From Membranipora membranacea (taxonomy: Eukaryota; Bryozoa; Gymnolaemata; Cheilostomatida; Membraniporidae): DNA of 64,000 bases. The position numbers and the translations under genes are program-made. The notes beneath the pieces were generated by a model, which saw only the letters and a program-made list of their open reading frames with translations, made no database searches and was not told where the DNA came from. The DNA lies in assembly GCA_914767715.1 (NCBI GenBank), contig OU612072.1:3412001-3476000 (forward strand). Direction: 5' to 3'. This document shows, piece after piece, positions 24,427-37,233 of this stretch (the first letter of the stretch is position 1; the number at the start of each line of letters is the position of its first letter).

Positions 24427-25347
24427 TCAGGCGGTGTTGTCAATGACACATTTGTGGAGTTTCTCCTTTCTATTGACTGACAGCACATAATCACAATGTG
24501 GACATTTGTATCGTCTGTTCTGATTATAGAAAGCTGTCGGAGGGTTGGACAGTAAATCATTAAAATCCACGTCATCAACACAGAGGAACGCAGACGTACT
24601 GCTACCTGTAGGTAGGGTGTCATGTCCAATACATCTATCCTCTGCATGGTGATTGGTCAGTTCAGCTGTATACCGGTTAACAGAAGTTGTCCTCCGCCTG
24701 CCTCGTCTGCTGGTTGCATTGACCTTATTGTTGTTTGCTGACTTAGTTTTCTGTTTAGGTGTGGCAATCACTCTGCTCTCAGTTTCTGTTTGCCTGTTTT
24801 GTTGATTGGATGAGAGCTCTTTGTTGTCACTCCATTCCATCGATTGATACGAGGCGCTTCTAATTCTCAATTTTCTCTTCCTTCCTCTTCTGGCTATGTT
24901 CTGTCTTCGCTTCGGCTCCTCTTGGTCTTGCACATTTTTAATGTTGCTTTCATTTGGTTTCAAGTTATTGTCTTGTACTCCGATGAGGTCACACATGGTT
25001 TGAAATGATCTGTTGGTCAGAGAATTGGTTGTAATACTAGTCTCTTCTTTGTCTGAGATCTCTAGTGATGTTGCTGACAGCACTACCTGTTCAGAAGCCT
25101 CTGATTCAAGTTCATGTATTCGGGGAGCAAGATATAAGACCTCAATTTCAACGAGCCCACTGTCTTCCTCTCGAATAGTCAGAGCTGTGTTATCTGCAGT
25201 CGAGGTTTCTATATTAGTTATCTTTAAGTTGGTATAAGTATCCTCATCGTTTGGTAGATTATTGTCTACTGACTCAGGTGCAGCGTCTATCTGTTTCTCT
25301 GGAGTTGTCAGGTCGATTATCTCGTCAGTGTTGAATGCAAATGTCAT
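24427..25347 (-). CDS. Nuclear protein with SUMO-interacting motif and one zinc-binding motif
   Basis: A single open frame of 306 codons starts MTFAFNTDEIIDLTTP. The segment EIIDLTTPE is a textbook SUMO-interacting motif (hydrophobic core I-I-D-L flanked by acids). The middle is acidic and Ser/Thr/Asn-rich, with basic clusters typical of nuclear localisation (RRGRKRKLRIR, and RRGRRR further on). The C-terminus has CPHC, then H and C 13-16 residues later (KLHKC), so one degenerate C2H2- or C2HC-type finger ends the protein. I do not recognise an orthologue. The length of the open frame against AT-rich background, together with these motifs, argues that it is real. Upstream non-coding exons are possible. 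Confidence 0.65.
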   Translation of the reverse strand: MTFAFNTDEIIDLTTPEKQIDAAPESVDNNLPNDEDTYTNLKITNIETSTADNTALTIREEDSGLVEIEVLYLAPRIHELESEASEQVVLSATSLEISDKEETSITTNSLTNRSFQTMCDLIGVQDNNLKPNESNIKNVQDQEEPKRRQNIARRGRKRKLRIRSASYQSMEWSDNKELSSNQQNRQTETESRVIATPKQKTKSANNNKVNATSRRGRRRTTSVNRYTAELTNHHAEDRCIGHDTLPTGSSTSAFLCVDDVDFNDLLSNPPTAFYNQNRRYKCPHCDYVLSVNRKEKLHKCVIDNTA

Positions 25348-28300
25348 CTTTTATTCTCTGTAGAACTCTCCTGGTAAGAATGGAAAACAAAGTTTGTCAC
25401 GCAGTGTTCAACTAGAATACGACCTGTAGTATTGTTGGAATATGGTTGGTGGCATTATGTTATCAACCACTGACTTTATGCGTCAATGAGTGGTTGGTAA
25501 TTTTATGCCATTAAATCACATTGCAGCCGTCTAAGCACTGAGTTCCTAGCATATTGCCAAACAGGAAGGAATCGATGCAGGGTAAAAACTACATATAAAA
25601 TGGGAAGTGTCTATAGAGCAAACCCCTACCTAACCTCCATGATAAAATATTACACCAACCTTCCAATTTGAAGAGCAGAAACTCTTTTCCAACTGCACTT
25701 CAGTGATTCTCTCAGCTGTGTTCGATGTATGAGACTGAAGGATTAAAAAGTAGTCTAGTAATTATCATGTATGGCAAAGAACTTGAGATAGCATTGTAAT
25801 TAAGGGGTATACTATTTCACCGCTGTGTGTAATGACTTTTAATAAGCATACTCTAATTGGAGCAACTTGAAGCTTTCTCACCCAATCGATCAAACTATAG
25901 ATTTCGTCCAGGCATGCTGGTGGGCACATCACACACCTACACTGACAACCTATCACGCATCATTCATCGTCCGCACAGAGGAGATCGGTACATCCTGTGT
26001 ATGACCCGCCATCACCAACTACTCTCAGTCTGATAATCATAAGATGACTCACCGTTGTATTATATGCAATTTAAAACTTGTCATATTCCAGCTATTGGTA
26101 TATTTCTGTTCCATCAATAATTTTCAACGAGTTGTTCTCTCCTTTACAATGAAAAGACAACTTTTTACTATTGGCTAGCATTCAACAATGCAGCGGATAG
26201 ATCCTTACGCAACGGTTAAATATACTGTAAAGGGACCAGGGTAGGACAGGACAGGTTTGCGGAATGGAAATGGTAACCTTTGAGCTTTAACCTTTTAGGT
26301 GTACCAGAAATTTTGTTTTGTGATGTGCTTTTTTTTGTACGTGACCACTAGAGGTCCTAATGGCCATGGCACTCAGATCTCGTACCATAAGTAAGAAAAT
26401 ATGATTCATTCCTTTTATCTTCAAATTAATTATTGATCTTGAAAAGGCGAGGTGCTTATTTTGCAAACACAATATTGGAAAAAAATGATTACATCAGACT
26501 GTTATGTGTTTCTCTTTAACTGATTGAAGTTTGAAATGTAAATTTTTGCATAGTACATTCAGACTTATAAAAATAAGTAAATATATTGGCAAATGCTTCT
26601 CTGAAATCTGAAAAACATTAGATTAAAAAAAACTTCATATCAGCTCTGTTGTGCAAGGCTGTATTTGAAGATTATTTTAGTTTCAAATGAGTACGTCACT
26701 GTTCTACATGTATATGGTACAAACAACCCTAGAATGTCAAAAAATCCATAATAGGTGCAACTTTCGTTTGAAGAATAACAAAAATGTGTGGGGAATCGTG
26801 ACTTTAACAAAGAAAGTGTGTTTCTTAGACGTCCCAGGAGATAAAATGTAACAATACTATCAGAGCGTACACAGGAAGTCATCTATCGCTTCAATAGAGT
26901 CATAGCCATAGTAGTCCTAATTATAGAATAAAGTTAGTGTATAGGGGTCAATAATATCAACTTTCTCAGATAGAAAACGTATGGATTATGTGGAGGAGAT
27001 TTTCTATGAAAAGCCCTTCTTAAAACACAATCAATTCAAAAATGGTTATATTGTATGTGTTATATTGTATGTGTGTTAAACAGCTATTTGATTTATATTA
27101 TATTTATGTATGCCTACAACTAACAGTGGTATGTTTTTTATTATCAAGTAAGAGAAATAGTTTGTGGGTGGGGTGAAAGTGGACCAGTGGCAGGGAGCGT
27201 GGTCATCAAAAGCAGCCTGTGGGCTGTACACATATAGCAGTGAAGCTAAATGCTGTGCTGAATAAAGGCCTAGCTAATTTTTCCTCATGACAGCTATAGG
27301 CATACTATATAATCAGTTTTGAGAAATCAATGGCATTGTTTGGATTCCAATAATTGGTCTCATCAATAATTAAGATTTATTAAAATCTGCAGCGCCTCAG
27401 TGCTCTGCCTTATTGTGGTAAATAATCGACAAAATCGTCTAGCTGCCAGACAACATCCGAAGCCCAAACGTAGTTGGTTTTGTTGTTGCCTAATAGGCTA
27501 AGGGTCAGATTTTGTTTGAATGCGAAACAAAATTACAGCTTTTCATCGCCCACATTTGATGATTGTGATGACGTACAAGAATTATCAGCCCTTTGCTCTC
27601 GTAACTACTTTGGTGAGGTATCATCATACGGTCGGTCGTGGCTTGGAGTTGGCGTATTGCCAATTTCTCCAGAAGTCCTGTCTTCCTTTTCTAGACAGAA
27701 TGCAAACAGCGAGAGCGACTAACTCGATAAGGAGACGCACAAAGGAGTTTTAACTATAAACATCAAAAGAGAAATTAAATACTGATGCCATGGCTGTTAT
27801 CCCCTAAAGGCAAAATTATCGGTAACACGATGCCTGCAAACAGGGGATATTTATATTAATTTGAACGACAACTGGCATATTTGCTTACATCAACTATTGT
27901 TTGGCTATAATTTAAATAGTTGATCTATCGATCTGTATTATTGATGCTATATATTAATAGCATCTGCACTTGACGGGCTTAAGGTAAGGCTAGCTGACTA
28001 TATAATGTAAACAAAAGAGACACTTTGTAATTATTCATCGGCTTATTGGACAGTGACAGTCGGGTTGTTTCAGGCGACAAGGTAAGCTGCTTATTACACT
28101 ATATTTTTTTGCGGAAAAAACAGAAGATAATGATTGTGGTCATCACTCACTGGAAGAAAGGTAGCAATACTGCTACCAGTTGATGTTAACTTTGTTGCAT
28201 TACGGATAATATTAAATTGACATTGCTTTCTACCAGTAGAGATTATGCATGTATGCAAGTTATGAGTTGGATTCATGTTGCATGCAAGGAAGGGGTGGGG

Positions 28301-29678
28301 TCAGTGATACCTAGGCCCCTATAGAATTTTCATAGCAGGTCACATCCAGAAACTTACTGAAAACTGATTTTCGTATGTATATAGTTGGAGTTGATTGCAT
28401 TTTGCTTCCACATATTATATTTAGGATATTTTGTAATTCAGCTTACTTCATTTCAATTTTGTGTGACCATGTCTGATGTTTGTGGCTTGTTTGCGCCTTG
28501 TTGGCATCCTTTGGTTTTTTATACAGTTTGCAGCAGTTCATCTGATCATGAACCAACATTAATCAATCCTGTATATTAAAATTGTAAAACAAACTTTAGA
28601 GAAAGAAAACGCAGGTAGATGACTTTACGTTGTAATTAATAAGTTGATGCCTCGGCTGCAGCATTTCTTCAGCCAATGTTAACAATTTTTTCCAAATGGA
28701 TGCAAAAACTTAATGACATTGAAAATCTATACATACTGTGGATGTTTAATTAATTTTCTAGATAACTCTCAGCTATACGAAGGAAATCAGTGGAATGGAA
28801 AAAAAATACTGTATTGTGAAGTCTCTCATTAATCAACACGAGTGAATGATTCTCATCTTATACAAACAGCATAATATATATAAAGTGCTGCCATACACTG
28901 CGCACATTCCTGGGATAAATGCTGCCAGCGTTATAGGTATAATAATTAATTCATGATACAAACAAGCCCTCGTAGCAGAAACTAAACAGAGAATAGAGAC
29001 AGGCTGGAGACAGATCAATGATTATTTTATAAGAGTACTCTACGATAGGAATTGATTCGAAAATCAAGACTCTGCTGATCTTCGAGTGTAGTACTTCTCT
29101 GATCAAGTCCCTGCAGGTAAGTACTGGGCTGATTGGTTAAGAGTGCTAGTTTAGGGAAGCACCCCCTCCCCCAATTAAAACAATGCTAGAATGACTCAAC
29201 GTTTTGCTCTCAGGGTAAAAGATCTGACAAATTCTGAAGAGACAATTGTTGTGTACTCAGCAGCTAGTATTTCTGAAATGGAATTAACTATAATTAGTGT
29301 CTAGTCAATGATGCCTGTAGAGTGTAGAATAATTGATAAGATTATTGAGAAGGTAACTTTAGTAGGTTTTGTGTGAACCTCATGCCACTGCAAAGTTCTC
29401 ACAGAACACAGTTCACACAGAACATAATCCATCACAGGCTAGAGCTTTTAAAGATGAGCTAAGAGATATTTTGAATTTATGCTAGCCTACATCTTTTAGC
29501 TTTATCTTGTTTTCCTGCCTGCGAGGGCAGTGACACCAGCATACTAACTCATATCTATCCAGTGCATCCATTACAGCTTCCTGGAGGAAAATAGTAAAGA
29601 CTCAAGCCAGTCTGCAGTAGTTCCGAAGGACTTCTCTGCACGGAGGCTCAGGTTTGCACCTCAGAGTTGACAGACAGG
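25348..29678. other. Gene-poor stretch
   Basis: Only short ORFs occur (for example 27474-27753 in two overlapping frames) with no recognisable domain or splice chain. The 3' end of the stretch must contain the promoter and possible 5' UTR exons of the CD20-like gene. A region of simple sequence (TTATATTGTATGTG repeats near 27050-27080) was noted. Confidence 0.45.
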
Positions 29679-32600
29679 ATGGGAGTTGATACAATGTGGT
29701 GCTGTCAGAGGAAGCTCGGTAGCACGTCCTCATCACAGCCATCACAGTCTGACAGCATACTCAAATCTGATATCTGTCCTATACTAGTACTCATGTACAT
29801 ATCCTCAGGTAACTACACCTATTAGTACTTGTTACGCTTATTATATCTATCAGCTGCTTTTTTGACTTTGTGCGTGTAGGGCTTATGTCAAAGTGTCACT
29901 GACAACGGTTGTCCAATGGTAATTTTCTACCCTCTGTAGGAGGTCATCTATGGCTTCACTAGTCAAATATGCATGCTAGGTCCAGGGTTGCATTGCACAC
30001 TAGGTAAGAATATTTAAGGGCACCTTGCAGCACTTTTCATCGCCAACTTAACATTCAGTAACCGATTTTCTTGCAATTTTTGTTGTGAGAAGCTGCATCG
30101 CCTGTATCGATGATCGCTGATACTGTGACTCAAATCTTAGTTTACTGTCAGCACGGGGATCTGTAGTTAACGTGGACTAATTATCCATTTGCAGGTTTAC
30201 ACGGATTACTAGGCGTAATGAGTATAATATTGGGTGTTCTGGCTACAGATGGAGCTGAGGTGTGGATGGCCCACAGAGTATCCCCGATCTGGAGCGGTGC
30301 ATTTGTGAGTTATTCTTTCATTATCTGGATACCGAAGGACATTGGATCCGTTGGTTCATCTTTGGAGATAATCTTGGAAATCAATTTCAAATTATCTGTA
30401 CTCTGACAAAACGTAACTACGGCTCATCATAGGTTCAGTTTCAGTAGGTGCAGATCTTAACAGCACATTTTTACCAGCACGAATCAGACTGCTTTGTGTC
30501 TAAGATCAGACTAAATTTTGAAAAGACTAGTATAATTTGACTAGCGTAATAGTAGACTGGTGACATCAGCTTGAGACATGTGAGCTGCATTCTGCCACAA
30601 GATAAAATATATTATCTTTTGCTTTTCAGTCTTTTCTTGCTGATATTGAAACCAAATAACTTAGTTACTCTGATAATAACTTCACCATGTGGCATGCTAT
30701 CTGAAAAGGCTGGACTACACATTTGAAAGATATGAAATTGCATGTTCTGCACAATGCCATCACGTAAATAAAGTATAATTTTACTTCGATCAGATTCCAA
30801 ATAATGGAAGAATAGTGCTGAGTGGAGAGTGAATTACTTTGGGGAGTCCTTCTATCAAAATTGACTAGGCTCAAACCCTCGGTACTTCTGGGGGGAGGGG
30901 GGGTCTTTCAATTAATAGCAGCAAAAATTACTATCAGATGACTCACTGAGTGAGTGGGCAAGACCTGCTAGGGTCTCGTTCAGCGATTTGGGAATGAATT
31001 TGTCTAATTGAACGACCAAATGAGCGATAATCTTGAGCAAGGTGGAAGTGCTAATTAGCGTTTAAAAGCTTCCCTCATTCTAATTGAAAGACCCCCCTGG
31101 GTATGAAAAAAACAATACATGTAGTAGATTTATGGGTTTTCACAATCCCTTTGAGAGCACACTGTTCAAACCTGCAAACAGATGGAGCAAGGAAGAGTTG
31201 CGCTATGTTTTGCAAGCCCTGTGCAAATATTTACTTAAATGCCTCTCCAAGGTCTGCAGCAGGTTCAAGCAGTCAGTAAATTAGGCCAAAAACTGATCGG
31301 ATGGGATAGTTATATGACCATACGGTTGGGTCTGGAGTTATTTGAACGTTGCAGCATATAAAAGTGAACAGAAACTGGGAGAGAAGTGAAAGCTCAAAAT
31401 TTAAAAGTTTTATTCAAAATCTTATATTTGCAGTACATATTGACAGCAGTGGTTGGGATCATAGCAGCAAAGAAAAGGACAGCATACTTGGTAAGTTTAT
31501 TTTTTGATGATCAGCTTAATCTTCAAATAGTTCAATGACTCAGTGATATAAATACAAACTCGATTTTTCATTGCCAAACACAACGATATAATCTCTGATT
31601 GGTTGTACAAAACAATAATAAAAGAAAAGCAGTGTATGACCTAGTCACACAGATAAGATAATGCCTGCCATTATTCCACAGGTGATGTGTGTCGGTGCGC
31701 TGTGCGTTGTGTCAATGGTTGTGGGAGTTGTCTGTATACAGCTCCTCAAACTTGGGCTCATTACGCAGCTGTCAGACGGCGACACTTATAGAAAAGATGC
31801 TCTTGACATGAAGGTCATACTCGCAATGGGTGAGTGGGAGATATCTAAATATAATAACAGATGACCATTAGGACAATGATTAAATCTGAAGAGTGCGCTT
31901 TGCTTGGTCAAAAAATACGTTTTCACCATGCTCCATTCCGTCACTCACGTTAACTTGATATCTTGTAAAATAATAAAATGTTGCTTGAGCCTCGCACAAT
32001 GTCAATGGGAGCCATATCTTTCCAATTAATTTGATAAGCAGTCAACTTATGGCAGCCTTTCACAAGACTGTAATCCTTTGATACACTAAGTTTCCTTCCT
32101 GCAAATATTGATTGGCAGCGCCAGTTTAAAATTGATACAGTTATTATTATTTATCGAGTATTAAATTACATTGCAGCGACATCTGGAGTTGAGATGCTTG
32201 TGTGCATTCTAACATTCCCTATCTGCTGCAAGATGGCTGCTAAGGTCAAGGAAGAGGTAATGTAATAGTCAATTTATGTGTCAATAAGGGGTTGTGTACA
32301 CCTGTTTTAAGGCAGGAAAACTCCAAAAACATGAAACAGTGTACACCCAGCAGTTCTTCAGTCATTCACAGCAGAGGTGTGACGCAGATATGAGTTAGTC
32401 AGATGTGTACATCTGTCATAGACTAGTTTTGAAAATAGTGATCGGTTCTGAGTATCTCCATACTGGCCCATTGCCAAGCTTTGCAGATCAGGTGTCCTAA
32501 GTTTGGTTGGAAAACAGAACTAGTACCCCTTTAGCCTTACCATATACATATACCAATCACCTATCCAGCACAGCAGATCCCTATATGAACCTCATCCAAG

Positions 32601-33218
32601 CTTGATAGCACCCCTTACTAGTCCCCCCAATTCTAACCTCCTTTGAGCTCTGCATTACTTATGATATATTGTGTGTATTGATGATGTTGACAGGTACATA
32701 TGAAGAGAGATGGGACGTTTAGCATACAAGTACTCGGAGATAGAGATATAGTTATACACCAGACGGACAGCACTAGTTATGAAAGACTCTTCGAAGATGA
32801 GCCACTCACTGACCTTGCAATGGTCACTAAAAAAGAACAAACAGACTTACTGTTGGCAACAATGGGGATCAAACGCAACCAAAGCAGTAAAGAAAGCACC
32901 CCAAAATCTACTCGTAAAGCTGCGAGGGGGAACGGAAGCACTGTTACAAGCGGAGCAAAGACAGCTGTTAGATCAGAAAGTACCACTCCATTAGTAAGCA
33001 GTAAGACTAAGGAAAGTATGACATCATCGATGCAAAGTCAATGTGAAGAGGGTATAACTTCAAGAATCATGCTAGAAAACCCTGAGGAAAACAGTCCAAT
33101 CAATGTGGCTTCAGCAGCAATTGCAGTTATGCGAAAAAGTAGCAATATGAAAGAGGACTACATAAGAGTTAGTGAATACGATAACTTAGAAGACGACAAT
33201 GTATCCGGCATAGTGTAG
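29679..33218 (+). CDS. CD20/MS4A-like four-helix membrane protein
   Basis: Six exons join in phase: 29679-29808, 30195-30304, 31434-31490, 31682-31829, 32177-32256, 32694-33218 (TAG); 349 residues. Four hydrophobic helices are seen: about 33-60 (ICPILVLMY, GLLGVMSIILGVLA), 76-92 (IWSGAFYILTAVVGIIAA), 99-122 (VMCVGALCVVSMVVGVVC) and 145-170 (VILAMATSGVEMLVCILTF). The IWSGAFYI segment at the start of helix 2 resembles the P-L-W-G-G-I-M-Y-I segment of CD20. This and the exon-per-helix layout point to the MS4A/CD20-like superfamily, whose members act as channel or receptor-associated tetraspan proteins. A long soluble Ser/Thr-rich tail of about 180 residues follows, with a C-terminus of DDNVSGIV. 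AATAAA is at 33247-33252. TMEM-type tetraspans are the main alternative. Confidence 0.75.
29869..30035 (+). repeat. Degenerate third copy of the U2-headed SINE
   Basis: TCAAAGTGTCACTG, AGGAGGTC.TCTATGGC.TCAC and GGGCACCTTGC occur in the same order as in the copy at 39495-39712. The U2-like head is mostly lost (GGCTTATGTCAAAGTG). It lies in intron 1 of the CD20-like gene. Confidence 0.5.
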
Positions 33219-34566
33219 AAATATTCAACGGCATAATTTTTGTCATAATAAATTATCTTCAGGTGTTACAAGTTTAAGGCATTTTTCCTCGCACAGTTGG
33301 CATTATGAGAAAGTCTTTTTTACTATTCGAAACATCACAGACTTGAAACAACTACAAGGTTTTGTGAATCTAAAATAGTTTGGCAGTCATTTTACAGCAC
33401 CGTCTGTAATTTTTGGATTTATCTTTTGTGTAGCTTTGTGTGCACAAGAAAATTTCTTTTTTTTTAATGGCATGACTGGAGAGGACAACTATTAACTGCA
33501 GAATCAATGCAACCAATGACCAATACACTAATTGCACTGTTAGCTTGTTGTGATGAATGTTAATGCAATCAGCATTTTACGCATGTATAAATTTTAATAA
33601 AATAATGTGATATTTTGTATATTAATAAACATACTCCATTGAAAATTCATATGAAACTACTGCATGACTCCGAGTAGTGAGTAGCTGGCTTGCTAATCAG
33701 CGCCATCACCCCATTCTTTTTGGGGATAATGAGATGGTACATCAATCATCCGTTCATTAGTAAGCACGCTTTCTATTCACTGCCAGGCAAAATAGTTGGG
33801 GAGCATTGATAGATTTTCCAGTCCCCAGCACCGTCGGGTGTAAATTCTCTTCCATTGATCATTTAAATTAAACTCTACCAGACTAAATTAATAGTTGGAT
33901 GGAATTTGGCCAACATCTGAAGAGCTGAAAGATGAAAAGTGAGAGTAGGTAGTTTTCGAAAACTCTTGATTATTTACAATACTAGCAAACCAGTGTCATT
34001 AATTTTAACACACAAAAAATTGATGTAATCATGCATACATCACTCTCACATGTAGAGGTTCATATCTGACCATGCAGTTGTTTGTTTGTTTATTTCAATG
34101 CTGGCTGATATTCTCTCTCCAGAGATGTAAGGATTGAGTAACAAATTTCATTAAGTGCATAATATTGCTGAACAAAATCCGCCTTGAGTTAGTTTAAAGC
34201 GAGAGAAAAATTAAATCAACTGATAATGGTAACTAAACTAAGTTCATGCATATTTTGCATTCAAAAGTGAATGGTTCTTTGTTTAGTTATCCTATCTATG
34301 ATTTGACTGGGTACGGAACTCGGTGTGGTTATGTGGTTAGGAATACTTGCTATACCAAGCATCAGTACCAGCAGGGATGTCCCTAATTCCCTGATATCAG
34401 AAATTTAAGATCTCAGCTAAACTAATTATCTACCCATGTACAATAAGAAGACAACTGCAATTTAGTCATTCTAGTCCCTGCAATAATGAGAAAGTAAAAA
34501 TATTCAAGAAAGCTCTTTTCTGCAGAAGAATTTCTTCCATAGTCACTCCTTCATGAGTGAGATCCA
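33219..34566. other. 3' flank of the CD20-like gene
   Basis: Candidate polyadenylation signals are at 33247 and near 33596. A family B SINE copy is at 33716-33860. Nothing else coding was recognised. Confidence 0.45.
33716..33860 (+). repeat. tRNA-derived SINE, family B, decayed copy
   Basis: It aligns with 57762-57912 through TTTGGGGAT..TGAGATGG, GC.CGCTT.CTATTCACTGCC and AGGC, and CCCCAGCACC.TCGGGTGTA. The internal B-box part is deleted or eroded. Confidence 0.75.
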
Positions 34567-34638
34567 TCCCAGGTGGTCTAGTGGTTAGGATTCGACGCTT
34601 TCACCGTCGTGGCCGGTGTTCGACTCCCCTTCTGGGAG
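34567..34638 (+). tRNA. tRNA-Glu (UUC anticodon), possibly decayed
   Basis: The 72 bases fold as a tRNA: acceptor TCCCAGG pairs with TCTGGGA, D-arm TGGTCTAGTGGTTAGGA is canonical for tRNA-Glu, and the anticodon stem CGACG/CGTCG encloses CTTTCAC with anticodon TTC. The T-loop TTCGACT is good but its stem has two mismatches (CGGTG against CCCCT). A TTTT run at 34643-34646 would terminate polymerase III. It may be a functional gene with a weak T-stem or a recent pseudogene. No CCA is encoded. Confidence 0.75.
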
Positions 34639-35620
34639 TATATTTTGCTCACCCTTTGTTAGCAATGTTGATGATACTGTCCTCAGGTATTCTGGAGTTA
34701 AAATTTCATCAGCCTTTTTTTTTCATCTTATAGAAGTGCATGAATTGTTACAGTACGCGTTGTGTTTTTGATATTCCTAAACATGTTCTAACTATCCGCA
34801 GTGGAGTTTATTGATAGGGCCTGAGTGAGAATAAATTTCATTATCCAGTCAACTGAGTCACTTAGTTGGATTTTATACTCCTGTGTCACCGATCAACAAC
34901 ACATATTGCTGCTAATTACTGTATACTCAAAGCTATAACCCCAACACATTTGTGAGACCAAACGGATTTTGAACTTGTATTTCCCCACAAAAGTTATAAG
35001 AATATAATATGAATAATTGTGCTTTGTATTAAAAGTAATTTGAAACTAAAAGGTTATTGGAAGCAGTAACAGAGCAAATTTTGATTTCAGCATCATTTTT
35101 TTCTTGCAATCTATCCTTAGAACAATTAAATCACATGTAAAATAATAGCATTACGTTATGTGACGTCGCGTCATTATTTTCCAAGACCCTGACCCTGAGA
35201 GAATGCTGATGTAATTTTGATAGCCATCACCTTTCACTACAGCAATTCTCAACAACAGGTGCTAAAGAGCAGGGACTTTAGTGCTCTCTAAATTTGTACC
35301 AATTCTATTCTCTCTGTCTTTTTGTCTGTTTGTCACAAATTTTGTCTTTTGTGCATCCCTATACCCTGGATCACATGTGGTTTAAACTCCAGGAATTTAC
35401 TTATTTGGATTTACTTTTCATGCAAAAGTGCCAATCATAAACGGTTTTATATAAAAAACCTATAAAAAAAATTTGCAAAAATTATGACCTCATCTGTAAA
35501 TGCTCAATGATCTGAAAAACACCACTCCATTAGTTTGGATTTCCTGTTTATCCATTCATCCATAGATCTCCGACCCCAAAACAGAGGGAAAAATAAAATA
35601 TGGTTTTTTGCCAGATTGTC

Positions 35621-35917
35621 TTAAAGTGGCAGACAACCACAAAAGTTATATTTTGATATTTGATGCGAATTGATGTACTCATTTTAAATTTGGATGTTAT
35701 AAATAAATGTTAATTTTGAAAATTTAAATTATTTCAATTACAAACTCTCTTCCACCATTTTGTTTCAGTAACACAAATATCCGTACTCTCCAAATAAATA
35801 TATTATTGGAAAAAAATGATGTATAAAAGAATTTTTTTCTAGAATCGAAGAAGTTATCTTTTGTTGTGTCAATCTTAATATATAAACAGTCATTGCCAGT
35901 GTTGTCTTCAACTTTAA
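35621..35917. repeat. TTAA-flanked MITE, copy 1
   Basis: TTAA at 35621-35624 and again at 35914-35917 flank about 289 bases. The inside ends are AGTGGCAGACAAC and, reverse-complemented, AGTTGAAGACAAC, an imperfect terminal inverted repeat. The body matches the copy at 56294-56667 through AGTTATATTTT.ATATTTGATGC, AATAAATA.T.AATT, CTCT..CC.CCATTTTGTTTC and CCAGTGTTGT. There is no coding capacity. Confidence 0.75.
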
Positions 35918-36699
35918 AGCAAACATCCGACCAACCACAATGAGTAGACGAAAGACCGAGGCAAGCATTAATTGAATGTTTCTACCAAGCTGAAAAGTTT
36001 TTAATGTTAACCAGATTATCAAAACTAGCTTTGGCTGACATACTAAGCATACTTTTACCAAAAGAATACAAAATAGAAAGAGAAAGATTTCTATTCCTGA
36101 AACAAAGTCTACTTGTTAAACTATATGAAATAATGATATATCTGCACCATTTTAACTGTTTCTTTCATGTCAATCAAATTGCAGTACTATGGACTGTTTC
36201 ACCCTGTCTCCGGCCATTGTCTTATGTGTCTTACAGGTTAGTATTTTATGGGCAAAGTCAAGGTCATAGAACACAAACACCAATCAAAAGGAAATAATTC
36301 ACGCTAGGTTTCGGTTAGACAATTTATTCCTTCTATTTTGTGATAAAACATAATAGATGGGTTAGGTGAGCAGTGTCATAGAGTAGGTTGGTTGTAACAT
36401 GATGTATCTCACATAGCAGGCATATTCTCATACCCTTATTTAAGCCCTTACTTCTCATCTACATTTCTTTACTCCTTTTGTGGTTACAACCTCTCCGTAG
36501 ACGCACTGGAAACATGATTTTGAAAATTTCCTGCAATAAATGATAAATGCTGGAGATAAGAAATAAACGCTCAAAATATGAGTCCTCAACTCAATATACT
36601 AATTATATATAGAATAGTCAGAAAGATTGATTAGTATTAAAGGATGACTTTCTAAAATTGGTTCTATCCCCTGTTATATATATATCATATGGATTAGGG

Positions 36700-36800
36700 A
36701 AACATATCTGATCCTGAACAAGCGTATGGTTATTTATGTATGATTGTTGGAAACAATTTCTCATTTTTGATTGGTCCAAAAGTTAAGTAATGACCCTTTG
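36700..36800 (+). repeat. Dispersed repeat, second copy of 4847-4935
   Basis: The shared ordered blocks are AACATATCTGA.CCTG, ACAATTTC and CATTTTTGATTGGTC. Family unknown. Confidence 0.6.
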
Positions 36801-37087
36801 TTAACCTCTGTCAAGTAGCTTGTCTAAGGTTTTCAAATGTTGTTACTGGGATATCAGTCGATGCATATTGTTAAAGCTGCCATAACTTTAGCTAGATCCA
36901 ATCACTGACACAAAGTTATATACTGATGTATTTTTTCACAATTACTCTATACTGTGTCTTTTTACCACCAATCCATGAATTCATATTGATGGTTGTATCA
37001 ATCAAGCGGAGAAAATTATGTATTGCAGCTATTTGTATCGTAACTATCCGCATGTTTGCATTTTTATTTATTATTACCAATATGTAC

Positions 37088-37233
37088 CTGTAGAAAGAAT
37101 CACCAGATTCCAGCACCATAGGATTATCTACGAAAGAACACGGTGGTGGAGTAATAATCGGAGATTCTCCAGACACTGAAACGCAGAGCGCCAGAACAGC
37201 AGCAGCAGTGGATAGCAGTATAAGGTTCTTCAT
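37088..37233 (-). CDS. First coding exon of a small secreted protein
   Basis: The exon starts MKNLILLSTAAAVLALCVSV, a strong signal peptide with a likely cleavage after VSVSG. It continues ESPIITPPPCSFVDNPMVLE and ends in phase 2 at a GTACAT donor. No following exon was found on the minus strand, so the mature protein is unknown. An in-frame upstream Met adds 21 residues but would hide the signal peptide. It may be a partial gene or pseudogene. Confidence 0.45.

Larger units (their letters stand above)
34639..36915. other. Gene-poor stretch with one MITE
   Basis: Apart from the MITE at 35621-35917 and the dispersed repeat near 36700 no feature was recognised. A splice-bounded ATG-containing segment at 36183-36234 could be a signal-peptide exon but has no partner exon. 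Confidence 0.4.

Noticed and set aside
27474-27753. Two overlapping plus-strand ORFs of about 80 codons
   Set aside because: No domain, codon pattern or splice evidence; overlapping frames suggest chance.
36183-36234. Plus-strand signal-peptide exon (MDCFTLSPAIVLCVLQ)
   Set aside because: It is bounded by good splice sites but no following exon was recognisable; too short to call.
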